A DNA stretch of 12,493 nt from Streptosporangiaceae bacterium (lineage in GTDB: Bacteria; Actinomycetota; Actinomycetes; Streptosporangiales; Streptosporangiaceae), in the NCBI GenBank assembly GCA_030041195.1, contig JASHOI010000673.1, positions 1 to 12,493 of the forward strand, written 5' to 3'. Below are positions 5,928 through 12,493 of the stretch, in pieces (the first letter of the stretch is position 1; each line of letters begins with the position of its first letter). Both the position numbers and the translations under genes were made by a program. The notes below the pieces were generated by a model that worked only from the letters and a program-made list of their open reading frames with translations, was not told the origin of the DNA and made no database searches.

Positions 5928-6440
5928 GTGCGCGAGCAGGGTGGCTTCGAGGAGTTCTACGAGGCTAACTACGGCCGCATCGTGGCGCTGGCGGCTGCGG
6001 TGCTGGGTGACCGGCACCAAGCCGAGGACGTGGCCCAGGAGGCGTTTACCCGGGCGCTGACACGCTGGCCATCGGTCGGCCGTTATGACCTTCCCGAAGC
6101 ATGGGTCCGCCGGGTAGCGCTGCGGCTTGCCGTGGACGCGGCCCGCCGGATTCGGCGCGCCAGGCGTTTTTCGGCGCTGCTGGCCGCGGACAGGCGGGAA
6201 CCGCCGAGTGAGTCTGGCGACCTGCTCGCCTCCACCGCGCTCAGCCAGGCGCTGCTGCGTGTGCCGCTTCACCAGCGGGAGGTGCTGGTGCTGCATTACC
6301 TGGCTGATCTGCCGGTGGAGGCGATAGCACGCGACTGCGGGGTGCCTGCCGGGACGGTGAAGACGCGCCTCGCCGCGGGCAGGCGGCGCTTGGAGCGAGA
6401 ACTCGCCGAATGCCCTGAGGAGGTGCGCGATGCGGGATGA
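5928..6440 (+). CDS. ECF-type RNA polymerase sigma factor
   Basis: The product has 170 residues and consists of only the two core sigma domains. Region 2 spans about residues 6-75, with FEEFYEANYGRIVALAAAVLGD, the helix HQAEDVAQEAFTRAL and the promoter-melting/-10 part DLPEAWVRRVALRLAVDAARR. Region 4 spans about residues 105-160, with LRVPLHQREVLVLHYLADLPVEAIA followed by the helix-turn-helix CGVPAGTVKTRLAAGRRRL for -35 recognition. No extra C-terminal domain is present. The GTG start is the first after an in-frame TGA two codons upstream, with a weak GGGA site about 7 bases before it. Its stop overlaps the next gene by 11 bases, which couples it to a membrane propeller protein likely to control its activity. 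The exact ECF group was not determined. Confidence 0.92.
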   Translation: MREQGGFEEFYEANYGRIVALAAAVLGDRHQAEDVAQEAFTRALTRWPSVGRYDLPEAWVRRVALRLAVDAARRIRRARRFSALLAADRREPPSESGDLLASTALSQALLRVPLHQREVLVLHYLADLPVEAIARDCGVPAGTVKTRLAAGRRRLERELAECPEEVRDAG

Positions 6441-7740
6441 GGAACTGCGCGAACAGCTTGCTGCCTGGGTGCGGCCGGTTGAGAGGCTGCCCGTCCCGGA
6501 CGTCACTGTCCTTCGGCACCGCGCGCGGCGCCGCAGGGTGCGCCAGGCGGCGATGGGCCTGGCTGCCTGCGTGGTCGTTGCTGCCACGGCGGGCGCGTTT
6601 GCGGCGCATCTGCCGCTGGCCGGGCGCCCTGCTGCGACGCGCACGTCGTCACCGCACCGGATCACCACCACCGGGCCGACGCCCCCGACCTCACCGATGC
6701 CCACACTCAGGCCGCCGGCCGGGGTCGCCGACCTGCGGCTCGTCGGTGCCAGCGGCACGACGGCGTGGGAGCTGACCGCGACCAGCATGTCGGTGTCCCA
6801 GGACGCCGGCCGACGCTGGTCTACCGTGCCTCTTCCCGCTGGAGTGCGGCTGTCGCCGACCACGCCGGCAGCAGCCGCTGCCGACCGCGGACTGTGGCTG
6901 GCCGTGTGGCTGAGCGGGGCCATCGATCTGTACCACCGCGACGCAGGCGCGGCCGGCTGGTCCCGCCTGACGCTCGTGCCGCAGCTGCCATCGGCGGATG
7001 CATTCCTCGCCGGGCAACTGCCCAGCGTCTCGATCACGCTGGCGCCCGCGGGCGTGGTGAGCGTGGTTGCCGACTGGGGCGTCACCAGCAGCGAGGGTTT
7101 TAGCAGCCTGTTCATCTCATCCGACGACGGCGCCGCGTTCGCCCAGCACCCCACGAACATCCCCTTCAATTTGCGGTCAGAGACCTTTGCGTCCACGCGG
7201 CAGGGCATCGCCGTCGCCGGCCCGGTGGCGAACTTCCTGTACCAGACCCGCGACGGCGGGGCGTCCTGGTCGCCGGTGACGATCCCGGGACTGCCCTCAG
7301 GGCCGGGCCACAGCGACGTCAGCTACGGAACACCCGGCGTGGACGGAACACAGGTCCTGCTACCCGTCATCGTTACCAGCAGCGACGGCGCGCAGAGCAT
7401 CTCGATCTACCGCAGCACCGACGCAGGCGCAACCTTCACCGGCCCGACCGGTCCACCGCTGCAAGTCCCAGCCTCACTCAGCACTGGCGCGGTCGCGTCG
7501 GCCAGCGGGAACCTCATCTGGCTGCCGGCCCGCGGCAGAATCTACGAGAGCACCGACGCGGGAGCGACCTGGACCACGGTCACGACCGCGCAGTCTGCCA
7601 GCCCAATCAGCCTGATCAGTCCCAGCCAGGCAATCGGCATCGCAACCGACTCCGGCTGCCAGGCCTTCAAGTCGGACTGCTACGACTACACCTACCTCGT
7701 CGCCACCACCGACGCCGGACGCACCTGGCGGACTCTCTAA
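6430..7740 (+). CDS. Membrane-anchored Asp-box (BNR) beta-propeller, probable sigma-factor partner
   Basis: The product has 436 residues. The first 39 are cytosolic and basic (MRDEELREQLAAWVRPVERL, then an arginine-rich run), followed by one membrane helix at about 40-60, a Thr/Pro-rich linker to about 97, and an external propeller. Asp-box motifs (S/T-x-D-x-G-x-x-W/F) begin at residues 123, 230, 273, 329, 374 and 426, with a degenerate one (HRDAGAAGW) at 169. Seven in all, with 43-61 residue spacing, indicates a seven-bladed propeller. Such folds occur in sialidases and as ligand-binding scaffolds; catalytic sialidase residues were not recognised. The gene overlaps the sigma gene by 11 bases and has a strong GAGGAGG site inside it. 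There is no H-x3-C-x2-C zinc anti-sigma motif, so if the N-terminus binds sigma it does so differently. The anti-sigma role is inference from position and topology. Confidence 0.82.
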   Translation: MRDEELREQLAAWVRPVERLPVPDVTVLRHRARRRRVRQAAMGLAACVVVAATAGAFAAHLPLAGRPAATRTSSPHRITTTGPTPPTSPMPTLRPPAGVADLRLVGASGTTAWELTATSMSVSQDAGRRWSTVPLPAGVRLSPTTPAAAAADRGLWLAVWLSGAIDLYHRDAGAAGWSRLTLVPQLPSADAFLAGQLPSVSITLAPAGVVSVVADWGVTSSEGFSSLFISSDDGAAFAQHPTNIPFNLRSETFASTRQGIAVAGPVANFLYQTRDGGASWSPVTIPGLPSGPGHSDVSYGTPGVDGTQVLLPVIVTSSDGAQSISIYRSTDAGATFTGPTGPPLQVPASLSTGAVASASGNLIWLPARGRIYESTDAGATWTTVTTAQSASPISLISPSQAIGIATDSGCQAFKSDCYDYTYLVATTDAGRTWRTL

Positions 7741-7853
7741 GAACTCGCAGTGGAGCAACCCGTTGGTTTGCGTGATCGCGTTCGCCGGTGGTCGCGGCGG
7801 CTGGCCCGGCTCCGGTGCGGATTCAGTGATCCGCGATAACCCGCTCCCCCCTA

Positions 7854-7904
7854 AAGATCTAGGAGGATCCGGGGCAAATACCGCACGCGATCCTCCTAGA
7901 TCTT
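7854..7904. terminator. Long perfect inverted repeat, probable bidirectional terminator
   Basis: The arms AAGATCTAGGAGGATC (7854-7869) and GATCCTCCTAGATCTT (7889-7904) are perfectly complementary over 16 bases with a 19-base loop. It lies between the convergent stops of the propeller gene and the MMPL gene, as a shared terminator would. The stem is unusually long and only about half G+C for this DNA, and no long T run follows on either side beyond the arm's own TT. Confidence 0.65.
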
Positions 7905-7958
7905 CGGCGAACCCCTACGAGCCGCAAGCGGCCCGCGCGTGCGTAATGCGGCGTGCCT

Positions 7959-10073
7959 TTAGGCGGCCGCCTTGGGGACGGCCGGCCGCGAAGGCCACCA
8001 GACCCGTTCCCCGATGGCCAGCAGGCTCGCGGGGACGAGGACGGTGCGCACGAGGAAGGTGTCGAGCAGGACGCCGAGCGCGACCGCGACCCCGACCTCG
8101 GCGACGGCGACCGCGGGGATCAGGGTGAGGGCTGAGAACGTGGCGGCCATGACGATGCCGGCCGCGGTGATCACGCCCCCGGTGACGCCGAGGCCGCGCA
8201 GGGTGCCCTGCCGGATGCCGAGGCCACCGGACTCCTCGCGGATCCGGGCGGCCAGGAAGATGTTGTAGTCGACGCCGAGTGCGACGAGGAAGATGAAGAT
8301 GTACATCGGCAGCTGGGCCTCGATCCCGTCGTAGCCGAACCCGTACCGCCACAGCAAACTGGCCAGCCCGAACGAGGCCGCGAAGCTCAGCGCGGTGGTG
8401 GCGACCAGGACCAGCGGGGCGACGACCGCCCTGAGCAGCAGGGCGATGATCACCAGGATCACGGCGAGCACCAGCGGGATCAGCAGCAGCGTGTCCCGGT
8501 GCGCGGCCTGGGTGATGTCGTACTGGACGGCCGGGTCACCACCCAGCAGTGAGCCAGGGGCGTCCCGGTCGAGCCGCTGCCGCAGGTTCGCGATCGCGGC
8601 GTGGGCGCTGGTGCCGTACGGCGGCACCGACAGCGTGGCCGAGTAGCTGGCATAGCCATGAAGCGGGCCGGACGGCGACACCGCGGCGATGTCCGGGGTG
8701 GCCCGTGCCGCCGCGGCCGCCGCGCTCGCTTCAGCCGGCGGGACCAGGATCGTGAGAGGCTCGGTCACCCCCGCCCCGTAGTGCTCGGTGAGCAGGTTCG
8801 CGCCGGTGACGCTGCCGGGATGGCCCTTGATATCGGCCAGCGGGCTGTTGTTGATGTGCAGGGCGGCCAGGCCGGTGGCGGCTGCGCCGAGGAGCACCAG
8901 GGCCGCGATGGCGACCGGCGCGGGGCGGCGGGCCACCCGGTTCCCGATGCCCGTCCACACCCGGGAGTCCTCACGCCCGGGCTGGCCGTAGCGGGGAACC
9001 CGCGGCCAGAACGCCGCCCGCCCGACGATCAGCAGCAGCGCGGGCAGGAACGTGATCTGGGCGAGCAGGGCCGCGACGATGGACACGGCGCCGACCGGGC
9101 CAAGGCCGTGCAGCGAGGCCGACTGCGCCGCCAGCAGGCAGAGCATGGCGCAGACCACCGTCCCGGCCGAGGCAAGGAGCGTGGGCAGGGTCCGGCGCAG
9201 CGCGACGGCCATCGCGTCCGCGGTCGCGGCGTGGTGCCGCAGTTCTTCCCGGTAGCGGTGGACGAGCAGCAGCGCGTAGTCGGTGGCCGCGCCGAGAACG
9301 AGCACCCGCAGGATCGCGGCCGACAGCGTGCTGACGGTGACCCCGGCGTTCAGCATTCCGTGCACGGCGGCTTCGGCGGCGGTGATGGCTCCGAGCGCGC
9401 CGAGCAGGGGCAGCAGCCACAGCAGCGGGCTGCGGTAGACGAGGATGAGAATGATCACCACGATCAGCACCGCGGTGAGCAGCAGCAGGTTCAGTGTCTT
9501 GCTGCTGACGCCACCGTCGGTCTCCAGCCCGGCCGACCCGGTCACGACCACCTGCAGGCCGCCGCGGGCCAGGCCGTCGACGGCCTTGCGGATGGCCTGC
9601 ACCGCTGAGGAGTCGGTGCTGAACTCGCTGTTGCCGCCGGGCGGCGACGTGACGTTCGCGGTGAACTCGTCGGCTTTCCCGTCGGCGGACCGCCGTGCCG
9701 GGCCGGGGGCGCTCAGCCCGTGCACATGGGTGGCGAGGCGGGCCACGGCCGCGTGGGCCGAGGCGACCGTCGCAAGGTCAGCGGCGGTCAGGCCGGTGCC
9801 GCGGGCGAACACGACGATCGCCTGGTCGACATCGGGCTGGCCCGGCCCCTGCTCCAGTTCGACGACCCGGGTGGACGGCGCCGACGACGGGAGGTTGGCC
9901 GCGGCGGTCCCGTTGGCCAGGCTGGAGAGCGTGTGCGCGGACGGGTACAGGGCCACAACCGCGAGCAGCCAGACGATCACCACCGGCCAGCGCAGCAGCC
10001 GCATGATCCGTGCGAGCCGGCTGGCCGGGGCCGGACTCGTCCGCCGGCGTTCGGCAACGGGCGGCATCGACAT
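7959..10073 (-). CDS. MMPL-family (RND superfamily) transporter
   Basis: The product has 704 residues, a normal length for actinobacterial MMPL exporters. The start at MSMPPVAERR is supported by AAGGA 7 bases upstream; a GTG 20 codons earlier lacks such a site. Topology is that of a pseudo-duplicated RND pump: one helix at about 26-45, a large external domain, five or six helices, then a second helix/external domain/helix bundle. Each half carries the family's proton-relay motif: GAATDYALLLVHRYREEL near residue 263 and GVDYNIFLAARIREE near residue 603. A GGLGIRQGTLRGLGVTGGVI segment follows the second. Such pumps export lipids, lipid-linked metabolites or drugs; the substrate is not evident, as no biosynthetic or regulatory gene is adjacent. 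It is divergent from the redox cluster and separated from it by 236 bases with repeated operator-like boxes. Confidence 0.93.
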   Translation of the reverse strand: MSMPPVAERRRTSPAPASRLARIMRLLRWPVVIVWLLAVVALYPSAHTLSSLANGTAAANLPSSAPSTRVVELEQGPGQPDVDQAIVVFARGTGLTAADLATVASAHAAVARLATHVHGLSAPGPARRSADGKADEFTANVTSPPGGNSEFSTDSSAVQAIRKAVDGLARGGLQVVVTGSAGLETDGGVSSKTLNLLLLTAVLIVVIILILVYRSPLLWLLPLLGALGAITAAEAAVHGMLNAGVTVSTLSAAILRVLVLGAATDYALLLVHRYREELRHHAATADAMAVALRRTLPTLLASAGTVVCAMLCLLAAQSASLHGLGPVGAVSIVAALLAQITFLPALLLIVGRAAFWPRVPRYGQPGREDSRVWTGIGNRVARRPAPVAIAALVLLGAAATGLAALHINNSPLADIKGHPGSVTGANLLTEHYGAGVTEPLTILVPPAEASAAAAAARATPDIAAVSPSGPLHGYASYSATLSVPPYGTSAHAAIANLRQRLDRDAPGSLLGGDPAVQYDITQAAHRDTLLLIPLVLAVILVIIALLLRAVVAPLVLVATTALSFAASFGLASLLWRYGFGYDGIEAQLPMYIFIFLVALGVDYNIFLAARIREESGGLGIRQGTLRGLGVTGGVITAAGIVMAATFSALTLIPAVAVAEVGVAVALGVLLDTFLVRTVLVPASLLAIGERVWWPSRPAVPKAAA

Positions 10074-10165
10074 CTGAACGTCCTTCCGGTCGGGTTCCTG
10101 CTCACCAGGCTTGTCCCGACCGGCCGCCGGCACATCGGAGCGGCAGGCTGATTTACCCAGCGCCC

Positions 10166-10206
10166 GGTATGAGCCCGGTATGAGCCGACCCTCGCGATCT
10201 CATACC
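10166..10206. promoter_or_regulatory. Repeated GGTATGAG boxes, candidate operator between divergent genes
   Basis: GGTATGAG occurs at 10166-10173 and 10177-10184 as direct repeats 11 bases apart (GGTATGAGCC shared), and in inverted form, CTCATACC, at 10199-10206. A partial inverted copy, CTCATAgg, lies at 10247-10254. The 11-base period places the two direct copies on one face of the helix, as for winged-helix response regulators. The site lies about 95 bases before the MMPL start and 105 bases before the Ser-rich gene, so it could control both. No regulator gene is in the window. Confidence 0.6.
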
Positions 10207-10276
10207 TGTGGTCGCGCCAGGCGGGGTCAGCGGCCGGCGTCGTGCGCTCATAGGTGGCTGAGAGGGAACCTAGAGC

Positions 10277-10309
10277 GCCAGCGGAAAGCGAACCGGGAGA
10301 CTCGCTGGC
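10277..10309 (+). promoter_or_regulatory. Stem-loop directly before the Ser-rich protein start, with the ribosome site in its loop
   Basis: GCCAGCG (10277-10283) pairs perfectly with CGCTGGC (10303-10309), whose last base abuts the ATG at 10310. The 19-base loop contains GGGAGA, the best ribosome binding site. The stem may present or restrict that site. Confidence 0.45.
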
Positions 10310-10681
10310 ATGAGCAAGCACAGGATGCAAGCGGGTGGTCCGTCGCCAGGCGTCGCGGAACGGGAGCGGGGCCGCAGGCGGCTGCGCGCAGCCACGGTCT
10401 CGGCCGCCGCGGCGAGCCTTGTCGCGGCGGGCGCGGTTGCCATCAGCCTGCCCGGCGCTGCCTCGGCCGCTTCCCATTCTTCGTCGGGCTCCACCTCCAC
10501 CGACACCCACCACACCACATCGGGCAAGAGCAGTTCCGGCTCGAGCAGCTCGAGCAGCTCCAGCTCGTCAGGCAGCTCGGGCACGTCGAAGTCGTCGGGC
10601 AGCTCGTCCGGCCTGAGCTCGCCGTCGTCCACGCCGACGTCCAGTTCCGGCAGCGGACAGGCCACCTCGGGCGGCTCGTGA
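10310..10681 (+). CDS. Secreted serine-rich low-complexity protein
   Basis: The product has 123 residues. The first 26 are charged and arginine-rich (ERERGRRRLRAA), followed by a hydrophobic run at about 27-48 and a likely signal peptidase site near Ala53 (GAASA-AS). The mature part of about 70 residues is over half serine with Gly, Thr and a few Lys/Pro, including a run of ten serines, so it should be an extended, possibly glycosylated, cell-surface chain. No cysteine or cofactor motif (CxxCH, FMN-attachment) is present. It is the first of three overlapping genes: its TGA shares a base with the ATG of the di-heme membrane protein (TGATG). Codon use in the serine tract alternates AGC, TCG, AGT, TCC and TCT, giving a degenerate DNA repeat. 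I do not recognise the family; a periplasmic spacer or partner for the redox complex is a guess. Confidence 0.75.
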   Translation: MSKHRMQAGGPSPGVAERERGRRRLRAATVSAAAASLVAAGAVAISLPGAASAASHSSSGSTSTDTHHTTSGKSSSGSSSSSSSSSSGSSGTSKSSGSSSGLSSPSSTPTSSSGSGQATSGGS

Positions 10682-11292
10682 TGAGCGGCATCACGTCGAC
10701 GACCGCGCTCTGGTACGCGAGCCGCGCCACGGGCGTGGTCAGCCTCGTCCTGCTGTCCGCAGTCATGATCATCGGGATCCTGGTGAACCGGCAGGGACGG
10801 CTGCCCGGCCTCCCCCGGTTCGCCGTGCTCGGCCTGCACCGCAACCTGTCCCTGCTCGCGGTGGCGTTCGTCGCCGTGCACGTGCTCACCGCGGTCGCGG
10901 ACTCCTACGTCAGCATCAGCCTCGCCGCTATCGTGATCCCGTTCGTCTCCTCCTACGAGCCGCTGTGGCTTGGCCTGGGCGCCGTCTCGCTGGACCTGAT
11001 GGCCGCGGTGATCGTGACCAGCCTGCTGCGCCGCCACATCGGCCGTCGCGTCTGGCGCGCCGTGCACTGGCTGGCGTACGCGTCCTGGCCGGTCGCGGTC
11101 GTGCACGGCATCTACTCCAGCCACGACATGCAGAGCGGTCCGCTGCTCTACCTCGCGCTGGCCTGCATTGCCGCGGTCCTCGGCGCGCTCGGCTGGCGGC
11201 TGGTCCACGCCCGCACCGGGCTGCCGCGGGCCGACCGCGTGCCCCGGCTGATGGCCGACCAGGGCCTGCTGGCCAAGGCGGGTGACCGGTGA
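10681..11292 (+). CDS. Ferric-reductase-like transmembrane di-heme protein
   Basis: The product has 203 residues from an ATG overlapping the previous stop by one base, and five or six membrane helices. It matches the ferric reductase-like transmembrane domain: first helix RATGVVSLVLLSAVMIIGIL, then GLHRNLSLLAVAFVAVHVLTAVAD, a loop with YEPLWLGLGAVSLDL, then RRVWRAVHWLAYASWPVAVVHGI. His53 and His67 lie 14 apart in one helix, and His129 and His142 lie 13 apart in another, which is the pattern for two stacked b-type hemes. The cytosolic FAD/NAD domain of full-length NOX/FRE enzymes is absent, so electrons must come from another subunit. The next gene, a NuoF-like flavoprotein overlapping by GTGA, is the obvious donor. 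It probably passes electrons across the membrane to an external acceptor, which is not identified. Confidence 0.88.
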   Translation: MSGITSTTALWYASRATGVVSLVLLSAVMIIGILVNRQGRLPGLPRFAVLGLHRNLSLLAVAFVAVHVLTAVADSYVSISLAAIVIPFVSSYEPLWLGLGAVSLDLMAAVIVTSLLRRHIGRRVWRAVHWLAYASWPVAVVHGIYSSHDMQSGPLLYLALACIAAVLGALGWRLVHARTGLPRADRVPRLMADQGLLAKAGDR

Positions 11293-12493
11293 GCGCCGTG
11301 ATTGCCGGAGACACGCTGCAACATCAGAACCCGGCGGACGGCGGCGGATGCCCCCGACTGCTGCCGCCCGCCGGCCAAAGGGGTGATCTGGCCGCCCACC
11401 TCGAGCTGCACGGCCCGGTGCCGTACCGCGGCAGCGCCGGAGCGCTGATCGGCGAGGTCCGTGCCGCCGGGCTGACCGGCCGCGGCGGCGCCGCGTTCCC
11501 GGTGCACCGCAAGCTCGAGGCCGTCGCCGCAGCCCGCCCCGGGCGCGCGATCGCCGTCGGCAATGCCGCCGAGGGCGAGCCGGCCAGCCACAAGGACGAG
11601 GCGCTGCTGTTCCTGGCCCCGCACCTGGTCCTGGACGGCCTGCAGCTGGCCGCCGAGGCTGTCGGCGCCGCGCGTGCGGTCCTCTACGTCCGCGAAGACC
11701 TGCGTGCGCGCACCCCGCTCGAGGATTACCTGCCGGAACGCGACGCCTACGGGCTGGACCGGCTCCGGGTCGAGATCGTGTGGTCGCCGCGGCGCTTCCT
11801 GGCCGGGGAGGAGTCCGCGCTCGCCAGCCGGGTCAGCGGCGAGCCCGCCGTGCCGCGGTTCACGCCGCCGCGGGTCTTCGAGCGCGGTGTGGACGGTCGC
11901 CCGACGCTCGTCCAGAACGTGGAGACGCTGGCTCACCTCGCGCTGATCGCGCGGTACGGGCCCGGCTGGTTCCGGGCGATGGGCACGCCGGACGAGCCTG
12001 GCACGATGCTGTGCACGCTGCGCCAGGCCAGCGGCTCGGTCGACGTCGCCGAGGCCGCGATCGGCACCCCGCTCGCCCGGCTGCTAGACCTATCGGCGGC
12101 CCAGGCCGTGCTGGCCGGCGGATACCACGGAGCCTGGCTTCCGGCGGGCCAGGCCGCCGAGCTGACGCTGAGCAACGCGCAGCTTCGGCCGGCGGGCGCG
12201 TTCACCGGCGCCGGGGTGCTCGCGGCGTTGCCCATGGACCGGTGCGGGGTGCTCGAGTCGGCCCGGGTGGCCCGCTACCTGGCGCTCGAGTCCGCCGGGC
12301 AGTGCGGGCCGTGCCTCAACGGCCTGCCGTCGATCGCCGGCGCGATGGCCGAGCTGGCCGACCCGCACCCGCACCCCCGGGTGCTGGAGGACCTGGACCG
12401 GTGGGCGGGCCTGGTCGAGGGGCGCGGCGCCTGCCACCACCCCGACGGAACGGTCCGGTTCCTGCGCAGCGCGCTGCGCGTGTTCGGCCCGGA
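11289..12493 (+). CDS. NuoF-like NADH/FMN/Fe-S flavoprotein; 3' partial
   Basis: A GTG overlapping the previous stop (GTGA), with AAGGCGG upstream, opens a frame that stays open for 401 codons to the window edge. The protein follows the soluble NADH-dehydrogenase subunit F (51 kDa) plan: a glycine-rich FMN loop TGRGGAAFP (63-71), then NAAEGEPASHKDE (92-104) with PHLVLDGLQLAAEAV, the VQNVETLAHLALI segment, an SLBB-like middle domain, and a C-terminal cluster motif. Compared with complex I subunits, the FMN loop has Ala for the last Gly (GRGGAgFP) and NADEGEP is NAAEGEP. The cluster motif reads ESAGQCGPCLNG (from 334), with Cys339, Cys342 and Cys382 present but Ala336 where the first cysteine normally is. 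It likely oxidises NAD(P)H or a ferredoxin partner and feeds the di-heme membrane protein. A ferredoxin may follow outside the window. Confidence 0.88.
   Translation, partial: MSAVIAGDTLQHQNPADGGGCPRLLPPAGQRGDLAAHLELHGPVPYRGSAGALIGEVRAAGLTGRGGAAFPVHRKLEAVAAARPGRAIAVGNAAEGEPASHKDEALLFLAPHLVLDGLQLAAEAVGAARAVLYVREDLRARTPLEDYLPERDAYGLDRLRVEIVWSPRRFLAGEESALASRVSGEPAVPRFTPPRVFERGVDGRPTLVQNVETLAHLALIARYGPGWFRAMGTPDEPGTMLCTLRQASGSVDVAEAAIGTPLARLLDLSAAQAVLAGGYHGAWLPAGQAAELTLSNAQLRPAGAFTGAGVLAALPMDRCGVLESARVARYLALESAGQCGPCLNGLPSIAGAMAELADPHPHPRVLEDLDRWAGLVEGRGACHHPDGTVRFLRSALRVFGP

Noticed and set aside
8601..9608. A 335-codon plus-strand frame inside the MMPL gene
   Set aside because: It is antisense to a clear membrane transporter with all its motifs; its composition is low-complexity Gly/Arg/Asp/Gln.
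10074..10133. A GTG start 20 codons upstream for the MMPL transporter
   Set aside because: No ribosome binding site precedes it, and the extension is polar and unlike the family N-terminus; the ATG at 10073 has AAGGA at good spacing.
10515..10640. Tandem AGCTCGAGC-like DNA repeats as a possible repeat array
   Set aside because: They are explained by degenerate serine codons in the Ser-rich coding tract and have no unique spacers, so they are not a CRISPR or an intergenic repeat.

Overview
The window looks like chromosomal DNA from a high-GC actinomycete. The base composition is about 70% G+C, GTG starts are common, genes overlap tightly, and the protein families are typical of that group: DUF1707 fused to a class III cyclase, an ECF sigma factor with a membrane propeller partner, and an MMPL exporter. 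No insertion sequence, CRISPR array, tRNA or rRNA gene was recognised. The species cannot be named from the sequence alone.

Layout. (1) 1-1165, plus strand: the C-terminal part of a class III nucleotide cyclase fused to DUF1707 and a Gly/Ser-rich beta-repeat tail, then a small GlsB/YeaQ-type membrane protein. (2) 5539 down to 1181, minus strand: a complete cobalamin-riboswitch operon. It has a -35/-10 promoter, a cobalamin aptamer, a leader whose last hairpin contains both the ribosome binding site and the AUG, then a FecCD/BtuC-type permease, an ABC ATPase, a substrate-binding lipoprotein, a FhuF-like [2Fe-2S] protein and a VOC-fold protein. Every junction overlaps by 1-4 bases except the last, which has a 4-base gap. 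(3) 5540-5927: non-coding, with short palindromes and a possible gene remnant. (4) 5928-7740, plus strand: an ECF sigma factor overlapping a membrane-anchored seven-Asp-box propeller. (5) A perfect 16-bp inverted repeat lies between this pair and a convergent MMPL transporter gene (10073-7959, minus). (6) 10074-10309: a divergent intergenic region with repeated GGTATGAG boxes. (7) 10310-12493, plus strand: a secreted Ser-rich protein, a ferric-reductase-like di-heme membrane protein and a NuoF-like flavoprotein cut by the window end, all overlapping.

How the genes work together. The riboswitch makes vitamin B12 or another corrinoid the likely cargo of the ABC transporter. This gives a role hypothesis for the FhuF-like Fe-S protein: FhuF family members reduce ferric iron in siderophores, so a member made under B12 control may reduce or decyanate imported corrinoid. 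The last three genes look like a transmembrane electron path, from a cytosolic NAD(P)H-type flavoprotein through two hemes in the membrane to something outside. The sigma/propeller pair looks like a one-component envelope-sensing unit without a classical zinc anti-sigma domain.

Strongest leads: the B12 riboswitch with its mutually exclusive helices, the Fe-S protein under its control, and the Ser-rich/di-heme/NuoF-like redox cluster, in which one [4Fe-4S] cysteine is replaced by alanine.
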